A stretch of 64,000 nt of DNA from Prorocentrum cordatum (GCA_963575745.1 CAUYUJ010001392.1:348759-412758); one strand, 5' to 3'; numbered from the stretch's first letter, positions 57,410 to 58,865 are shown. Notes: a model not told the origin generated them from the letters alone. Made by a program: numbers and translations.

Positions 57410-57945
57410 GTGCCAATCATGGCCAAAATATCAACATCACCATCACGATCACGATTCGCTATCACCATCATCGCCATGGTCATCACAACCACCACCGTCA
57501 CAACACCATCACCATCATCACCATCATCATCACCCTTGTCGTCGTCATCATCTTCGTCAACAACACCATGACCATCACCATCCCAATCAACATCACCATC
57601 ATTATAACCATAACCATCACCATCACCACCATCACAATCACTATTATCACCACTGCCATCACCATCACGGTCACGGTCACAATCACGTTCACCGTCAACC
57701 GTGATCGTCCATCGTCATCGTCACCACCACCACCACGATCGCCCACCACCACCATCACCATCACCATCACCATCACCATCATCACCATCAGCCTCAGCCT
57801 CAGCCTCCCCAACATCAACCACATCGGGAAGAGCGCGCGATGTGACACCGCGCCCGGGCCTCTCTAGGAGGTCCGCCACCCTCAGCATGTCGGGGTCTTG
57901 CGCCAGCGACGCCATGGCCCGGCGGGCGCGCCCCTCGCGGCTTCC
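3790..57945 (-). CDS. Proposed 54-kb gene: long coiled coil fused to histidine phosphatase, 16 exons
   Basis: Sixteen minus-strand coding segments were picked by their Arg/Glu/Ala/Leu-rich or phosphatase-like translation, flanked by AG acceptors and mostly GC, GT or GA donors: 57945-57860, 56219-56117, 55866-55851, 33323-33256, 27047-26913, 23998-23813, 22117-22055, 20609-20515, 16198-16123, 12372-12283, 11700-11573, then the five phosphatase exons. Every junction keeps phase and the total is 1,743 nt, exactly 581 codons with the stop. The first roughly 350 residues look like continuous helical coiled coil (for example LREELRAARREAARLAEE). No start codon exon was identified with certainty; an ATG lies inside the first exon at 57915. 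Extra exons may be missing, and two adjacent genes remain possible. A coiled coil would suggest oligomerisation or scaffold tethering of the phosphatase; that is inference. Confidence 0.5.
3996..4246 (-). repeat. Introner-like intron of a dispersed family (copy 1)
   Basis: This 251-bp stretch exactly separates two histidine phosphatase exons. Its ends are imperfect inverted repeats: GGTCGGAGGTGGGCC at the 5' side (minus) and the complement of CTTGGAGGCGGCCAA at the 3' side. Related sequence recurs at 11335-11572, 13640-13760 and 21080-21335 and, in opposite orientation, at 22880-23100, with shared blocks such as AGGGGTCTGAGCTGG and CAAATCC..CAAAATCGGT. The match of a repeat family to exact exon boundaries is what is expected of an introner, a transposon-like element that creates introns. 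Confidence 0.6.
4247..4447 (-). CDS. Histidine phosphatase exon with acidic helix
   Basis: 201 nt (2 + 66 codons + 1). It encodes AVELCRFAREMWWHERS, then NTPGTLADMEALLQTLPRG and an acidic segment ending in ESWSRL. In phosphoglycerate-mutase-like proteins the region between SPLRR and the last His carries the catalytic acid and a variable cap; this exon fits. Acceptor is CTGGAG|TCC. The donor is read as CTGG|GGTC, non-canonical, but any shift by one base gives the same protein. Confidence 0.75.
6158..6240. repeat. CA dinucleotide microsatellite
   Basis: About 80 bp of CACACA with a few interruptions (ACGCGCA, AGTC, GTACG). Confidence 0.95.
6437..6466. repeat. TA dinucleotide microsatellite
   Basis: About 14 uninterrupted TA units, next to a GCGCGC palindrome. 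Confidence 0.95.
6541..8200 (-). repeat. 386-bp satellite array, four to five copies
   Basis: The landmark GCGTCCTTGGACGTCTGG recurs at 6565, 6951, 7337, 7723 and 8099, so the period is 386, 386, 386 and 376 bp. Copies are nearly identical. Each unit has a CCTCTTGGGG-rich part plus a unique spacer (AACGTCGGAAAGCC..TACGTTTTACGAAGG). A diverged spacer relative occurs at 60760-60830. The array lies inside the 5-kb phosphatase intron. Long open frames on both strands are by-products. Confidence 0.9.
8322..8395. repeat. CCTTCTGAGAAGG palindrome cluster
   Basis: Several copies of the near-palindrome CTTCTCAGAAGG / CTTCTGAGAAGC within 75 bp. The same motif clusters at 6375-6425, 10090-10150 and 22395-22540. 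Confidence 0.7.
8664..8702. repeat. GTC trinucleotide microsatellite
   Basis: About a dozen GTC/GCC triplets. Confidence 0.9.
8742..8792. repeat. TA dinucleotide microsatellite
   Basis: About 24 TA units with one CATATA interruption. Confidence 0.95.
9420..9552 (-). CDS. Histidine phosphatase exon with SPLRRAVQT motif
   Basis: 133 nt encoding VQAASWRGDPAEALGVEV, VLVSPLRRAVQTACLAF and EGGTLPISE. VSPLRRAxQTA is the most diagnostic block of the histidine phosphatase superfamily; its second Arg contacts phosphate. The exon opens after GGAG|GTACAG, so with the previous exon it reads QLGE-VQAA, the usual LGxxQA motif. It ends with a GC donor (GAGG|GCACC). Confidence 0.85.
9742..9921. mobile_element. 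Foldback (MITE-like) element, GATCGCGCC family, copy 1
   Basis: About 180 bp with long inverted ends: left CAGATGGGGTCGGAGGATCG with CGCCGCATCGCCGATG, right the complement (GATGCGGCGCGATCCTCCGA, then GCCCATCTGCTCGGACC). The centre is GCATCGGCGATG repeats. It fills much of a 389-bp phosphatase intron (9553-9941). Copies: 11130-11302 and 21640-21897; partial at 30600-30690. Confidence 0.75.
9942..9989 (-). CDS. Histidine phosphatase 48-nt exon (DAPLSQLGE)
   Basis: Sixteen codons, AEREDVPDAPLSQLGE, between CTCAG|GCAG and GGGGAG|GTTTCAG. DxPLxxLG is the expected block between the RHG and SPLRR motifs, so its position and phase support it despite the short length. Confidence 0.65.
10229..10337 (-). 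CDS. Exon joining coiled coil to RHG motif
   Basis: 109 nt. It starts in a helical stretch (RELEASREG), passes a Pro/Gly linker and ends with PTRVVFLRHGQ, the phosphohistidine-forming RHG block after its beta strand. Acceptor ACCTCAG|GCGAG; donor is GC (CAA|GCTTGG). The one-base start phase fits the two-base overhang of the 11700-11573 segment. Confidence 0.8.
11130..11302. mobile_element. Foldback element, GATCGCGCC family, copy 2
   Basis: Starts CCAGATGGGGTCGGAG and ends in the complementary GCGGCGCGATCCTCCGACCC. The central GTCGGCGTGGAGAAA block matches copy 3 at 21640-21897. Confidence 0.7.
11335..11572 (-). repeat. Introner-family copy 2
   Basis: Aligns with 3996-4246 over its length (CGGCCAAGGGGTCTGAGCTG, CAAATCCTATCAAAATCGGT, TTTTTGACGGTCC, ACGTCACC..CCTGCTCGCCGG). 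Its right end meets the donor of the candidate exon at 11573. Confidence 0.6.
11573..11700 (-). CDS. Possible 128-nt exon of the coiled-coil/phosphatase gene
   Basis: Open minus-strand segment between CACGCAG|ACCGTG and a GC donor (TCTAG|GCTTGG). It encodes TVLAHIDCAACAALEGRA.. and ends RAEAFSR. Its phases (0 in, 2 out) link the exon at 12372-12283 to the RHG exon. It does not look like coiled coil and has no recognised motif, so it is the weakest link in the chain. The adjoining intron starts with an introner-family copy. Confidence 0.35.
12006..12154. mobile_element. Foldback (MITE-like) element, 149 bp
   Basis: Near-perfect inverted repeat: left arm CATAAACTTCTGGCGCTCCG..TTTCTTGGATC, right arm complement CATAAACTTTGGGCACTCCG..ATTCTTGGATC, about 45 bp each, with a second GC-rich palindrome in the centre. 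A degenerate half copy lies at 885-1015. Confidence 0.8.
12283..12372 (-). CDS. Coiled-coil exon
   Basis: Exactly 30 codons (AYGRLLAGGEARERASQARP.. then AQELRRQ) between CCCGCAG|GCC and CGACAG|GCGCC. Both edges repeat CAG|GC, the ambiguous splice boundary common in dinoflagellates. Helix-favouring, charged, phase 0 to 0. Confidence 0.5.
12425..12595. repeat. CTC trinucleotide tract
   Basis: About 170 bp of CTC/CTT triplets. Comparable tracts: 31060-31130, 31660-31700, 33360-33680, 53400-53730 and 56270-56560. Confidence 0.95.
13320..13503. mobile_element. Foldback introner-like element, 184 bp
   Basis: Arms of about 65 bp: left GGTTGGGCGACGAAATCTGT and CCACTGCTCCCGGGCCAGGC, right complement starting GTCGGGCGGCGAAGTCTGTG. 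On the minus strand it would read CTCAG|GTCGGG..CCAACCAG|GTGAG, a perfect GT-AG intron with AG|GT at both edges. Relatives of the CCTGGCCAGGCCCATCC core lie at 6080-6150 and 16945-17030. Confidence 0.7.
16123..16198 (-). CDS. Coiled-coil exon
   Basis: 76 nt encoding LGTQLANAREHRLQLRREL and GRAQE, heptad-like with Leu spacing. Acceptor CGCCCAG|GCTCGG, GC donor CAGGAG|GCCCGC. The one-base entry phase fits the two-base exit of the exon ending at 20515. Confidence 0.5.
16199..20514 (-). other. Intron region 16.2-20.5 kb
   Basis: Mostly unrecognised sequence. Contains an introner-like segment (16310-16460), a short GGAGGA/CTCCTC area (17040-17135), a 263-codon minus-strand open frame (18270-17479) without recognised motif, the large CAT tract (18795-19140) and a CCCAAGAGG block (19660-19790) preceded by CTCACGAGGATCGTGGCCTC, a junction shared with 26050-26080. 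Confidence 0.5.
18795..19140. repeat. CAT trinucleotide microsatellite, about 345 bp
   Basis: Long run of ATC/CAT triplets with GTC and CTC variants. It yields spurious poly-Ile/Met/Ser frames. Confidence 0.95.
20515..20609 (-). CDS. Coiled-coil exon
   Basis: 95 nt (31 codons + 2) encoding EAWLPSEARLLDEVRARREL and LDRLRSRSGHR. Acceptor ATCCTGCAG|GAG, GT donor CGAGG|GTCGATG. Leu/Arg/Glu pattern is typical coiled coil. Confidence 0.5.
20610..22054 (-). other. Intron region 20.6-22.1 kb
   Basis: Contains introner-family copy 3 (21080-21335) and foldback copy 3 (21640-21897). Between them a minus-strand open segment (about 21638-21497) encodes a hydrophobic run (WPFLLLLLAVPVPLPVFVLF) that could be a transmembrane exon; its phase does not join cleanly to the neighbours, so it is not called. 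Confidence 0.45.
21640..21897. mobile_element. Foldback element, GATCGCGCC family, copy 3
   Basis: Ends CTTATGGGGTCGGAGTAGAT (left) and the complementary GACCTCATCTGGGAAGCC (right), with the interior rich in GATGCATCGGC. Longest copy (about 258 bp) owing to expanded central repeats. Confidence 0.7.
22055..22117 (-). CDS. Coiled-coil exon, 21 codons
   Basis: Encodes AEVARRRCLAAEQREADAQ then EG, between CCGCCCAG|GCGGAG and a GT donor (GAGGGG|GTTCC). Phase 0 to 0. The same frame stays open beyond the donor for about 50 codons, so the 3' edge is uncertain. Confidence 0.45.
22190..22345. repeat. GAC/GAG/GAT tract
   Basis: About 155 bp of GAN triplets; plus-strand reading is almost pure Asp/Glu. 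Low complexity; coding status not supported. Confidence 0.85.
23640..23780. repeat. GC-rich minisatellite (GGGCCGCCGAGGGCCGCCGCG)
   Basis: Repeats of GAGGGCCGCCGCGCA, abutting the donor side of the exon at 23813. Confidence 0.85.
23813..23998 (-). CDS. Coiled-coil exon, 62 codons
   Basis: Largest coiled-coil exon. It encodes EDLRLRQLRDASRASAG.., GEEGDALAQLRARVERQ and AAAAELRAAHDAAARE. Acceptor GCGCTGCAG|GAG, GC donor GCGAGAG|GCCCTC. Directly past the donor the sequence turns into a GC-rich minisatellite (23640-23780), which marks the exon edge well. Phase 0 to 0. Confidence 0.6.
24333..24497. mobile_element. Foldback element with CCTCGCGG arms
   Basis: Left TTAGCCACGTCCACGTCCTC and right complement of GCCTCGCGGGCC..GGCCGTGGCTACG form inverted ends. 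A relative at 56885-57047 has the same arms (TATCCG..CCTCGCGG, complement CCGCGAGGCCACGGATAC). Confidence 0.55.
25738..25758. repeat. Poly-G run of 21
   Basis: Uninterrupted G tract; a likely site of assembly length error and a possible G-quadruplex. Confidence 0.95.
26913..27047 (-). CDS. Coiled-coil exon, 45 codons
   Basis: Encodes EAAPAAAARGAEG, LREELRAARREAARLAEE and RSAELEGMRARLSQ: clear uninterrupted coiled coil with strong GC3. Acceptor TTCGCCCAG|GAG, donor CAG|GACC (GA donor). Flanking sequence is AT-richer and not codon-like, so the exon stands out. Confidence 0.6.
28165..28410 (+). repeat. Direct repeat copy A (pair with 29158-29408)
   Basis: About 250 bp sharing GTGGATGTAA, GGAATTCCGCCGTT, CAACAAACCTGCACTTGTG, CGGCGGCGGCCGCC and GAACCCGCGGA with the second copy about 993 bp downstream; roughly 75 percent identical by eye. 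Confidence 0.75.
28709..29019. mobile_element. Large foldback element, arms about 150 bp
   Basis: The left arm runs from CCTAGCTATGGC to about 28861 and its complement fills 28862-29019, ending GCCAGGCTAGG. Both arms carry TTGCAA.TTCCC.ACGTTA, TCTGGCGC and GACGCCGATCAT. The terminal CTAGCC.GGCTATGACGA also occurs singly at 28630. Typical of a MITE or a foldback transposon; no ORF inside. Confidence 0.75.
29828..30004 (+). repeat. Three-copy repeat (GCCAGACCGCCA..GGGCGGCGACGA)
   Basis: Three imperfect copies of about 60 bp. An inverted relative including the GGCCCAGTTCCT flank lies at 58115-58190. Confidence 0.7.
33256..33323 (-). CDS. Coiled-coil exon at the left edge of the 22.5-kb intron
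   Basis: 68 nt (2 + 22 codons) encoding GRALREASQRLAEEEAPCAE then AQ. GC donor GCCCAG|GCGGAG. Its acceptor GCTCCAG|CT lies exactly where the inverted repeat shared with 55818-55850 starts, so this is one side of the giant intron. Confidence 0.5.
33360..33680. repeat. CTC-rich tract left of the LINE
   Basis: About 320 bp of CTCCTC with few interruptions. The tract at 53400-53730 on the far side of the LINE is in the same orientation, as expected if the LINE landed in one CTC microsatellite. Confidence 0.9.
33817..35040 (+). CDS. LINE ORF1 (zinc finger plus coiled coil)
   Basis: 407 residues from ATG at 33817 (MGRSKPAARS..). N-terminal Cys cluster C-x2-C-x15-C-x-C (RCSSCRRWLWNETW then KCSC) with Trp residues, followed by an Arg-rich stretch, a long Ala/Glu/Lys coiled coil and a low-complexity Ala/Pro tail. 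This layout fits an RNA-binding ORF1 of dinoflagellate LINEs. The frame is open upstream into the CTC tract, so the ATG is chosen as the first after that. It ends at TGA 35038-35040, in the same frame as the endonuclease. Confidence 0.7.
   Translation: MGRSKPAARSPALRSAGAGGGGSSQRTVSFIDDWTRCSSCRRWLWNETWGEAHWKCSCGAQVETFRRRAASRQPSRRPSRQSREGVGQCPWHLDGGGGSETSSNGSDFSSFLAQLAEKASTSPQADEAKAAILLVQQLAEPQPPAAPAEAEKPPDEVFRKASGLHKEAARRHQGSVDAVLRLEEQLRAARVKEGELALLLAEADRAKAVAAAAMARQAAEVARATGVPDDLFHLSWDPDVFTNMEGLSPTEQGELQNLEKSLVATKVELAAKAKQVRDKLAASRAALAPSRGSGRKRRAGSPSALREEGGGAEDEEMTDVGGDGSPQPGGDGGDAELAAAAKVLSAAKFAAARAARAAAAVGAAASAGPHAFPPSAASQEAGGAPPAGGGPASPSAAAAPAAPTAVA
35041..36639 (+). CDS. LINE ORF2 N-terminal part: EEP endonuclease
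   Basis: Open from the TGA at 35040 in the same frame as ORF1; the first ATG is in VTEMGPQAWG (35243). Endonuclease/exonuclease/phosphatase motifs in order: FAETHVH (catalytic Glu), VVVVTFYGVSG, LVIGDFNLP (Asp/Asn), SHIDYGLCS (Asp) and WKTHCGLVV (His). It nicks target DNA for target-primed reverse transcription. After the domain comes an acidic, Ala-rich linker. The frame runs 32 codons past 36639 into the inserted transposon before stopping at 36735; those codons are not LINE. Confidence 0.8.
36631..36639 (+). repeat. Target-site duplication, left copy (CTGATGTCC)
   Basis: Nine bases identical to 48695-48703. They lie at the exact point where LINE coding sequence gives way to AT-rich unrelated DNA. 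Confidence 0.7.
36640..36651 (+). repeat. Left terminal inverted repeat
   Basis: TGGGGACGTCCA; pairs with 48683-48694. Confidence 0.55.
37395..37595 (-). CDS. 66-residue coiled-coil protein
   Basis: ATG at 37595 to TGA. MAKQLSRGELWEKIKARS, then basic helix and a zipper-like repeat (NVELKKENRKLQKENLKLQ). Codons are strongly GC-ending (AAG, CTC, ATC, GAG), unlike the surrounding non-coding sequence, so a real or recently real gene is likely. Resembles the basic-zipper half of a dimerising DNA-binding protein, but no family is recognised. It sits at the 3' end of the transposon's gene cluster. Confidence 0.45.
   Translation of the reverse strand: MAKQLSRGELWEKIKARSILIKALQKARCRLEDRLIKIRRSNVELKKENRKLQKENLKLQKQQRRT
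37600..38285. other. Intergenic DNA of the transposon
   Basis: Contains three related segments beginning GATGTCTCAGGCGAAATCGT (about 37731, 37860 and 37942). Minus-strand short frames read SPETS-like peptides across them. No confident gene. Confidence 0.4.
38286..41893 (-). CDS. Unknown 1,043-residue protein of the transposon (two exons)
   Basis: Exon 1 is 41893-39274 from ATG (MASSADAEAHVDIKTMYPG; the frame is open 34 codons further up). Exon 2 is 38797-38286. The 476-bp intron has a GC donor (CAGG|GCAACG) and AG acceptor (CCTCCAG|GC), and the join EANQG-MVVAALV keeps frame; total 3,132 nt. No family recognised. Visible features: a Trp/Tyr-rich N-terminal half, a Lys-rich GKTKKLKGKG stretch, an Asp-rich run (GHDDDGDDD) half-way, a helical C-terminal third, and a KKARL basic motif near the end that may be nuclear-localising. 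Long intact frame and regular codon use argue for function. As the transposon's second gene it could be a DNA-binding or helper protein, but that is inference. Confidence 0.7.
38798..39273 (-). other. GC-AG intron filled with CCCAAGAGG repeats
   Basis: 476 bp; GC donor, AG acceptor. Most of it is the CCCAAGAGGGCC repeat plus GTTGGTCTGGGTTGCCATTCC and ATGTGCTCCAATCTTACCCC islands. Confidence 0.7.
41894..43208. other. Spacer between the transposon's two large genes
   Basis: Contains a CCCAAGAGG block (42120-42390), the 52-bp minisatellite (42431-42905) and a second CCTCTTGG block (42960-43090). It must carry the promoter of the 1,043-residue gene and the 3' end of the transposase-like gene, but no motif was recognised. 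Confidence 0.5.
42431..42905 (+). repeat. 52-bp minisatellite, nine copies
   Basis: CTGTGGCGAGCTCTC recurs at 42442, 42494, 42546, 42598, 42650, 42702, 42754, 42806 and 42859: exactly 52 bp apart, the last 53. Unit: TATCGTCTGTGGCGAGCTCT then CYAAACACAGCATARCATRT and GTGTGAATATTT. Copies differ by a few bases. Confidence 0.95.
43209..43637 (-). CDS. Terminal exon with PHD/RING-like zinc finger
   Basis: Opens after CCCCAG|AGG at 43637 and ends at 43209. It encodes RIRVDSGMRVVYKHRPPRP.., then CNVCHERVKADDSACAACGL, IAHSGCLDEVC and CRCCAASFVLE: Cys/His spacing C-x2-C, C-x2-C, H-x2-C, C-x2-C, matching a C4HC3 PHD-type finger. Such fingers bind chromatin or mediate protein contacts and occur at the C-terminus of some transposases. 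Follows the long exon after a repeat-filled gap of about 600 bp. Confidence 0.55.
   Translation of the reverse strand, partial: RIRVDSGMRVVYKHRPPRPEDRRLPPGDRCSPVFHTTVRMVKPRDMRERMPEQVVSAFRFIRKARGVVDSDLFFGAALCNVCHERVKADDSACAACGLIAHSGCLDEVCARARRLKLDVPAHLARLLVGHICRCCAASFVLE
43638..44202. other. Probable intron: CCTCTTGG and GTC repeats
   Basis: Repeat block with GTC microsatellites (43895-43970 and 44032-44070) between the 677-codon segment and the zinc-finger exon. Likely intron; the donor is not settled (candidate near 44240, GGAGAG|GGGCG). Confidence 0.5.
44203..46338 (-). CDS. Transposase-like gene, third open segment
   Basis: Open for about 710 codons with no ATG at its start, so it must be joined to upstream sequence. 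It reads ..AERLTSDAVCPSCSPWPPL, LRTEVWLTPLEEVLSAP, a helical Cys-containing region (LCSRCWTLLADAASILKM), long Asp/Glu-rich linkers, a beta-rich part (WFLVSSKVGRATFWIAPLC) and an Asp/Arg-rich tail. The C-terminal 25 codons before the stop at 44203 may be intronic. No family recognised. Confidence 0.5.
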   Translation of the reverse strand, partial: QRDAGNEDGDDRWGKGAERLTSDAVCPSCSPWPPLRTEVWLTPLEEVLSAPNLNDDGAGSLEELFCEAVSSALEQHAEFYRRVVQPYCQQYPFRLFYMVVSPADARCERRGRIAHELLTDAGIVDDTTMKFRAAFEAELKQASADGTLCSRCWTLLADAASILKMSVRDIEGCNSILKWMGKVAPSIKLKLMSSRLTLKKTLGIIGGDQSSRTARRDAKERRDQLIEDMAEGHVATMAFCKSLEDRLKGAASGSVDADSYDAIPLALAAFHSNAVEAEALAVEDGPVGGQSDDDALAIMDMDSDAEFVAADCGGHRDDPRGGAAAGAGGSNSDRGGEDDWGDDDGLELQLHGGDMMDHAPDPRFPQNILDRCAAILLSMRKSFESTVGASFGPSSAYAVIVKHKFGDEGEDVEEWFLVSSKVGRATFWIAPLCQNFDAVSPGGLGVVRLQRPIAHRKFHWVVGHLIQQAGSRGLEVHLSFQAAQLKWDNTFQASVVDGFQLQCAKARKRLKKVDEEAVAMAIAWANGDDAADGDNGDEEDDDSEDGDEATEVVEVTKYLVSLDPGEREDLEAGCGGHDTSIEEVVEAAKVRMEMGGDEAEGDAVYDRPRPPRPRAAASCDDYGGDRDDRDRDELLRVNRAKASARDSYNGLKSLLGSLMSGGHVVPEPTNKCVSLFSVASVVAGALATSLDWWYWEDVDLGEGRWNPGGSE
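46272..46378 (-). other. Possible 107-bp introner-type intron with inverted ends
   Basis: Minus strand GGG|GTGAGTCGTTCG..CGAACGACTTACCTCAG|ATG. The ends are inverted copies (GGTGAGTCGTTCG and GGTAAGTCGTTCG), extending to GCAGACGGCA on both flanks. Canonical GT-AG splicing leaves the frame off by one base. The alternative is simple frameshift in the overlap at 46338-46307. Confidence 0.45.
46307..47080 (-). CDS. Transposase-like gene, second open segment (CxxH, RW motifs)
   Basis: Continues segment 1 after a frameshift in AAACACTCGCG (about 47085-47090). Encodes FCLDHIDALITGVN, LRFKHAWRDFG, PLKGRWSSIFACEEWFHEA, a coiled-coil-like helix (VKRVRKLLGKTKKQKAN) and LIGFKGKQIYEGIARLLDEE. CLDH matches the (C/D)xxH signature found between the second Asp and final Glu of several cut-and-paste transposases; GRW resembles the RW block of hAT-type proteins. 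Confidence 0.5.
   Translation of the reverse strand: MDHIDALITGVNVQRYDVYWSLLATITNTIRSTGNGLRFKHAWRDFGPDSGVQALVRRLPPRPLKGRWSSIFACEEWFHEARLWRELPVVVKKALVEFDTHVKRVRKLLGKTKKQKANADLVELASTFEEDAKHFQERKGKFQKATIAGLQSMKFWSSYVVSHASRWGAEHFSRWLRKKQEGGSQSGMLVELIGFKGKQIYEGIARLLDEESFVEAAGAGGAGLATGQADGTHGVSRSRAGGKDDGLTEGCRQRGWR
47059..48246 (-). CDS. Transposase-like gene, first open segment
   Basis: First ATG at 48246 (MSDVEHSIVLHLISKCSL); the frame is open to 48420. A Lys/Ala-rich basic stretch (KKLLRKELNKVKKKLVRAE) precedes the catalytic-like block: SWAIFAIRGDAANSTVGK, YKVHVCAVDACFRDV, then WYIFSSDQGGDEKSAANLI. Asp residues in VDAC and SSDQGGD are candidates for the first two acidic ligands of a DDE site. 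Ends out of frame at 47059. Confidence 0.5.
   Translation of the reverse strand: MSDVEHSIVLHLISKCSLTSNGTCHFKTRDDLVSCLFNVLNTLGAQQFRNVGQLKKKCPHPRTMDAVAIWHGVNYFGKSESLPLPKCMDLIEVAREKMVASAKAMAVVAKPEAKAKLPTSKKRKLRLSTDARVVSKSNVTKAQRKEIEKKLLRKELNKVKKKLVRAEIAASVARSTAICIKKKGATCTSKVPAKAGYAIALSRNLSHIGTLGLTRTMDLDISRQSVERWEFIAAANIWLESQRFFRRRLLYTRGAAGESDIQSWAIFAIRGDAANSTVGKQNADYKVHVCAVDACFRDVAGARSDRRVVTPCLNEPVLNCTGGKVKALYIKHIQAVGVPAWNSDFGDLGSHLMWYIFSSDQGGDEKSAANLIAEEVAGQKMYETLAYSAWTTSTP
48545..48625 (+). repeat. Subterminal two-copy motif TTTATGTCGGATAAAAA
   Basis: GCTCAGATTTTATGTCGGAT and GCTTAGGATTTATGTCGGAT about 53 bp apart, plus CACGCAACGC. The left end of the element has AATTTATGTTTCACGCAAGC. Could be transposase-binding subterminal repeats. 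Confidence 0.4.
48683..48694 (-). repeat. Right terminal inverted repeat
   Basis: Plus strand TGTACCTCCCCA, complement TGGGGAGGTACA; pairs with 36640-36651. Confidence 0.55.
48695..48703 (+). repeat. Target-site duplication, right copy (CTGATGTCC)
   Basis: Identical to 36631-36639; LINE coding resumes immediately (QLSTQYGKWAEHVERAI). Confidence 0.7.
48704..53307 (+). pseudogene. LINE ORF2 C-terminal part: reverse transcriptase and RNase H (frameshifted)
   Basis: Coding moves between frames near 49322, 49625 and 50985. Pre-RT region (..RSLRERHLAASE, then RRALQ/ NALQRMRP), then RT blocks GVDQLTVRDLA, GGGERVIGVLSMV, DVQKFYDIM (motif A), SVVQGVRSGTRFG (motif B) and RIWVDDLSV (motif C, VDD instead of the usual ADD). 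Next a zinc knuckle CASCPRCGGEEETPFHRYWS, then RNase H with FGDASGGP, HRGELRAL, ISDNLAV and VVADALAG, all four acidic residues present. The tail has HQSLDVWFCLRCGFF, a Cys motif typical of dinoflagellate LINEs. Stop at 53305-53307. Confidence 0.8.
53400..53730. repeat. CTC-rich tract right of the LINE
   Basis: 330 bp of CTC/CTT triplets starting about 100 bp after the LINE stop; either the LINE's 3' tail or the other half of a split microsatellite. Confidence 0.9.
53731..55690. other. Intron remainder right of the LINE
   Basis: Contains a three-copy 53-bp tandem repeat (54255-54395), an ATGC-rich degenerate stretch (54780-54930) and otherwise unrecognised sequence. No exon found. Confidence 0.45.
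54255..54395 (+). repeat. 53-bp tandem repeat, three copies
   Basis: TCCCGCTG..GCGCTGGCCT recurs at 54261, 54314 and 54367; unit includes CGCTCGTTCCGAATCG. Confidence 0.85.
55690..55815. repeat. GAG trinucleotide tract
   Basis: About 125 bp of GAGGAG on the plus strand. Confidence 0.95.
55851..55866 (-). CDS. Short exon at the right edge of the 22.5-kb intron
   Basis: Read as GAG|GCTCGGAGGAGGGCCA|GTCGAG: 16 nt, phase 0 in, 1 out, canonical GT donor. Because 55861-55899 duplicates the end of the previous exon (56111-56149), the acceptor could lie anywhere in that 39-bp copy without changing the protein (..REELQGELEARRRA..). The exon may therefore be up to about 50 nt. Confidence 0.4.
55861..55899 (-). 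repeat. 39-bp duplicated exon edge (pair with 56111-56149)
   Basis: CTGGCGCGCGAGGAGCTCCA then GGGCGAGCTAGAGGCTCGG on the minus strand; differs from the other copy by one base. Both encode LAREELQGELEAR. Confidence 0.9.
56117..56219 (-). CDS. Coiled-coil exon
   Basis: 103 nt encoding RQRLEREGALLTSGLAEL and RRRRDLAREELQGELE. Acceptor TGGAGAG|GCGGCAG, GC donor CTGGAG|GCTCGG. The one-base entry phase fits the two-base exit of the exon at 57945-57860, restoring ..LLERRQRLE... Strong coiled coil. Confidence 0.55.
56270..56560. repeat. CTC-rich tract
   Basis: About 290 bp of CTCCTC with TCTCTC interruptions, within the intron between candidate exons 57945-57860 and 56219-56117. Confidence 0.9.
56885..57047. 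mobile_element. Foldback element with CCTCGCGG arms, copy 2
   Basis: Left ATATCCGGATCCGCGCCCTC and right GGTCCGCGAGGCCACGGATA are inverted; the interior has CCGCGGGGTCGCGG. Related to 24333-24497. Confidence 0.6.
57347..57800. repeat. CAT and CAC/CAT microsatellites
   Basis: 57352-57408 is almost pure CAT; 57430-57800 is a degenerate CAY mixture. Confidence 0.95.
57860..57945 (-). CDS. Possible 5'-most recognised exon
   Basis: 86 nt encoding GSREGRARRAMASLAQDPD then MLRVADLLE, between GTGGCAG|GGAAGC and a GC donor (AGAG|GCCCGG). An ATG at 57915-57913 is a candidate start. The DPDMLRVADLLE stretch looks helical and protein-like but I do not recognise the domain. It could belong to another gene. 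Confidence 0.35.
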
Positions 57946-58379
57946 CTGCCACTCTCCCCGCCACCCCCGCTTCCCTTTCTCCTGCCCCTCCTCCTTTCTC
58001 TCCTCGTTCCGGTATCACAAAAATAACAGCGGGACCGTCTGGATCATTTCGGAGCGTTTTGGTTTTGTTGTTATTTCCCAGGCAGTCCTTGCACTCAGTG
58101 GTTCTTATTTCTGCTCTGAGGAACTGGGCCGCGTCTTCGGTCTGGCGGCTCCGTGCCTGTCGTCGCCGCCCCGTCGTCGCCTCGTCGCCGCTGTGTCATC
58201 GCCCGTCACCGCTTGTAGGTTGCACCACGTAGACTCCGCGAGTGAAATCGCGCCCGAGGGGCGCATTTTCAGGGTTCGCAACTTAAGCAACAACATGTAT
58301 ACTGCAAAACCTACAGTGCACAACAACATATTGCACTTTCGACAAATCGCAGAACGCATGTTGCACAAGCGTATCACTT

Positions 58380-58510
58380 GCACAACCACCTAGATTGCAC
58401 AGCGCAGGTAGCACCACACATGGGTTGCACCGCGCGGGGTGCACCGCATAAACTGCACCACGTACGTGGCATCACACATATTGCCCCGCGTGGATTGCAA
58501 AACGTAGTTT
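58380..58510 (+). repeat. Degenerate TTGCACCACGT repeat
   Basis: About seven imperfect units near 20 bp (ATTGCACAGCGCAGGT, GTTGCACCGCGCGG, ACTGCACCACGTACGT..). Similar clusters occur at 24725-24850 and, inverted or diverged, 27190-27310. Confidence 0.6.
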
Positions 58511-58865
58511 GCTGTTGGGGGGTCCACGCTGTCTAACATATGGATGGTTACTTTTCATGGGGTGCTTCGCTGAACTCAGACCTGCCTTGTGGTCCCGGGT
58601 GCCAGGTAGGAGAAGAGGAGGAGGACAATCCGCAGTTATTCACCACTCCGAAGTAAGGCTTGAGCTGAGCTGAATGTCTGCTGGGAATTGACACGGCAGC
58701 GACAGGTGGTCGAGGTACGCCGCCTGCCTGCCAGTGCTGTTGCCTGCGCCTCACCCTACATCAGTATCCCTGTCAAATCGTGTCTCGACTTGCTCTTCTG
58801 CGCGATGTCGCAGGGCGGCGACATAATTATATATATGTATATACATATACATATATATATATATA

